Positions 63,362 through 64,000 of a DNA stretch of 64,000 nucleotides are shown one piece after another (within the stretch, counting starts at the first letter, position 1; every line of letters begins with the position of its first letter). Source of the stretch: DATLGB01 sp963726825 (GTDB lineage Bacteria > Actinomycetota > Thermoleophilia > Solirubrobacterales > Solirubrobacteraceae); NCBI GenBank assembly GCA_963726825.1, contig CAVSDT010000001.1:744001-808000 (forward strand). Reading direction: 5' to 3'. The notes beneath the pieces are model-generated. The model made no database searches. It had not been told where the DNA came from and saw nothing but the letters and a program-made list of their open reading frames with translations. A program made the position numbers and the translations under genes.

Positions 63362-64000
63362 CCGAGCCGCTCCAGGATGTCCCCCGCGCCGGCGGCGAGC
63401 AGCCGCTGCGCCAGCACGGCGCCGTCTGACCCGTCGACGGCGTCGAGCACCCACTCCGACCCGTCGGGCATGCCGACGAACCCGCGCACGGAGGCGCCGT
63501 CGGCGAACACGCCCACCGGCGTGCGACAGGACGCGCCGAGGACCGCGACCGCGGCGCGCTCGGCCGCGAGGCAGGCGTGCGCGGCCGCGTCGTCGACCAC
63601 GGCGGCCGCCGCCAGCGCCCGCTCGTCGTCCTCGCGCGCCTGCACGACCAACGCGCCCTGCCCGGCGGCGGGGACGAACACCGGCGCGTCGAGCGCCGTG
63701 CCCTCGTCCGCCTCGGCGCGACCCAGGCGAGCCAGGCCGGCGCGGGCGAGCACGAGCGCGTCGACCTCGCCCTCGCGCCACTTGCGCACCCGCGTGTCGA
63801 CGTTGCCGCGCAGGTCCTGCACCACGAGGTCCTCGCGCCAGGCGAGCAGCTGCGCGCGCCGGCGCAGCGACGCGGTCCCGACCCGGGACCCCGAGGCCAC
63901 CGACCCGAGCAGGAGGTCCGCCGGGTCCTCCCGCACGGGGACGGCGGCGATCACCGTGCCGGGCGCCAGGTCGCCCGGCACGTCCTTGGCGGAGTGGACC
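63358..64000 (-). CDS. hemC: Hydroxymethylbilane synthase (partial, 5' end outside window)
   Basis: C-terminal two thirds of porphobilinogen deaminase. VHSAKDVPGDL lies at the window edge, then RVGTASLRRRAQLLA, VVQDLRGNVDTRVRKW, VPAAGQGALVVQAR and LGASCRTPVG with the dipyrromethane cofactor cysteine. The start is right of 64000. The stop overlaps the cobA-hemD ATG, so the two are coupled. Confidence 0.95.
   Translation of the reverse strand, partial: VHSAKDVPGDLAPGTVIAAVPVREDPADLLLGSVASGSRVGTASLRRRAQLLAWREDLVVQDLRGNVDTRVRKWREGEVDALVLARAGLARLGRAEADEGTALDAPVFVPAAGQGALVVQAREDDERALAAAAVVDDAAAHACLAAERAAVAVLGASCRTPVGVFADGASVRGFVGMPDGSEWVLDAVDGSDGAVLAQRLLAAGAGDILERLG

Overview
This window is a very high G+C chromosomal segment of ordinary vertical-looking genes, densely packed in short operons with many 4-base ATGA/GTGA stop-start overlaps and frequent GTG starts. 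The gene content (split cytochrome b with a fused cytochrome c, actinobacterial-type S1C protease, class E-like sortase, hemB/AhbAB/hemL block, opp operon, WecB module) suggests an actinobacterium, most likely a deep-branching Thermoleophilia/Solirubrobacterales relative. That placement is inference from gene order and composition. No phage, transposase, CRISPR array or plasmid gene was found.

Layout. 1-4640: 3' part of ddl, a class I aminotransferase, then rightward DUF4126, phosphodiesterase and GtrA genes. 4637-8881: YmdB phosphoesterase, a zinc-ribbon AI-2E transporter and a two-gene ABC exporter. 8898-12676: hemB, a fused AhbA-AhbB siroheme decarboxylase-like protein, hemL and a small unknown. 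12767-16708: Rieske/cytochrome b/cytochrome bc-c complex, then menaquinone methyltransferase and polyprenyl synthase. 16803-19303: a zinc-ribbon protein, tatA, tatC, a TPR-like protein. 19340-23628: tRNA-Lys, class IV aminotransferase, and a sugar-nucleotide trio (WecB, Gfo/Idh dehydrogenase, hexapeptide acyltransferase). 23612-30345: leftward purA, a DnaC/DnaI-like ATPase, dnaB, then the rpsF-ssb-rpsR-rplI operon, split from dnaB by a rightward MOSC gene. 30382-35260: otsA, then response regulator, histidine kinase and HtrA-like lipoprotein protease. 35303-41350: M28-like membrane protein, sortase, FlgM-like small protein, thiL, PBP1A. 41403-45767: MscS, HAD hydrolase, CPBP protease, pyrE, tRNA-Arg, GGDEF and STAS genes. 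45951-51961: oligopeptide ABC operon oppC-A-B-D-F. 51965-54674: unknown, dtd, AEC carrier, GalT-like protein. 54716-56644: cobalamin riboswitch and a secreted transcobalamin-like protein. 56649-64000: TlpA-like thioredoxin, a DEAH helicase with a Lys/Ala repeat tail, birA, cobA-hemD and hemC.

How parts connect. hemL, hemB, hemC, the cobA-hemD fusion and the AhbA-AhbB-like fusion together point to tetrapyrrole flow through precorrin-2/siroheme, with haem made by siroheme decarboxylation. The quinol:cytochrome c complex next to it needs haem and menaquinone, whose methyltransferase and side-chain synthase follow. Tat export genes are nearby, and the Rieske protein has a twin-arginine-like N terminus.

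The most interesting single locus is 54716-56644: a cobalamin riboswitch ahead of one secreted protein with an alpha/alpha-barrel, a DUF4430-like beta domain, 20 collagen-like triplets and a basic C-terminal domain. This is the domain logic of animal intrinsic factor/transcobalamin and may be a surface B12-capture protein. Other notable points are a helicase-loader-like ATPase beside dnaB, a single-base frame break inside the AKKPAA repeat of the helicase tail, paired long hairpins upstream of tRNA-Arg, and a GalT-like and an M28-like protein that both lack catalytic residues.
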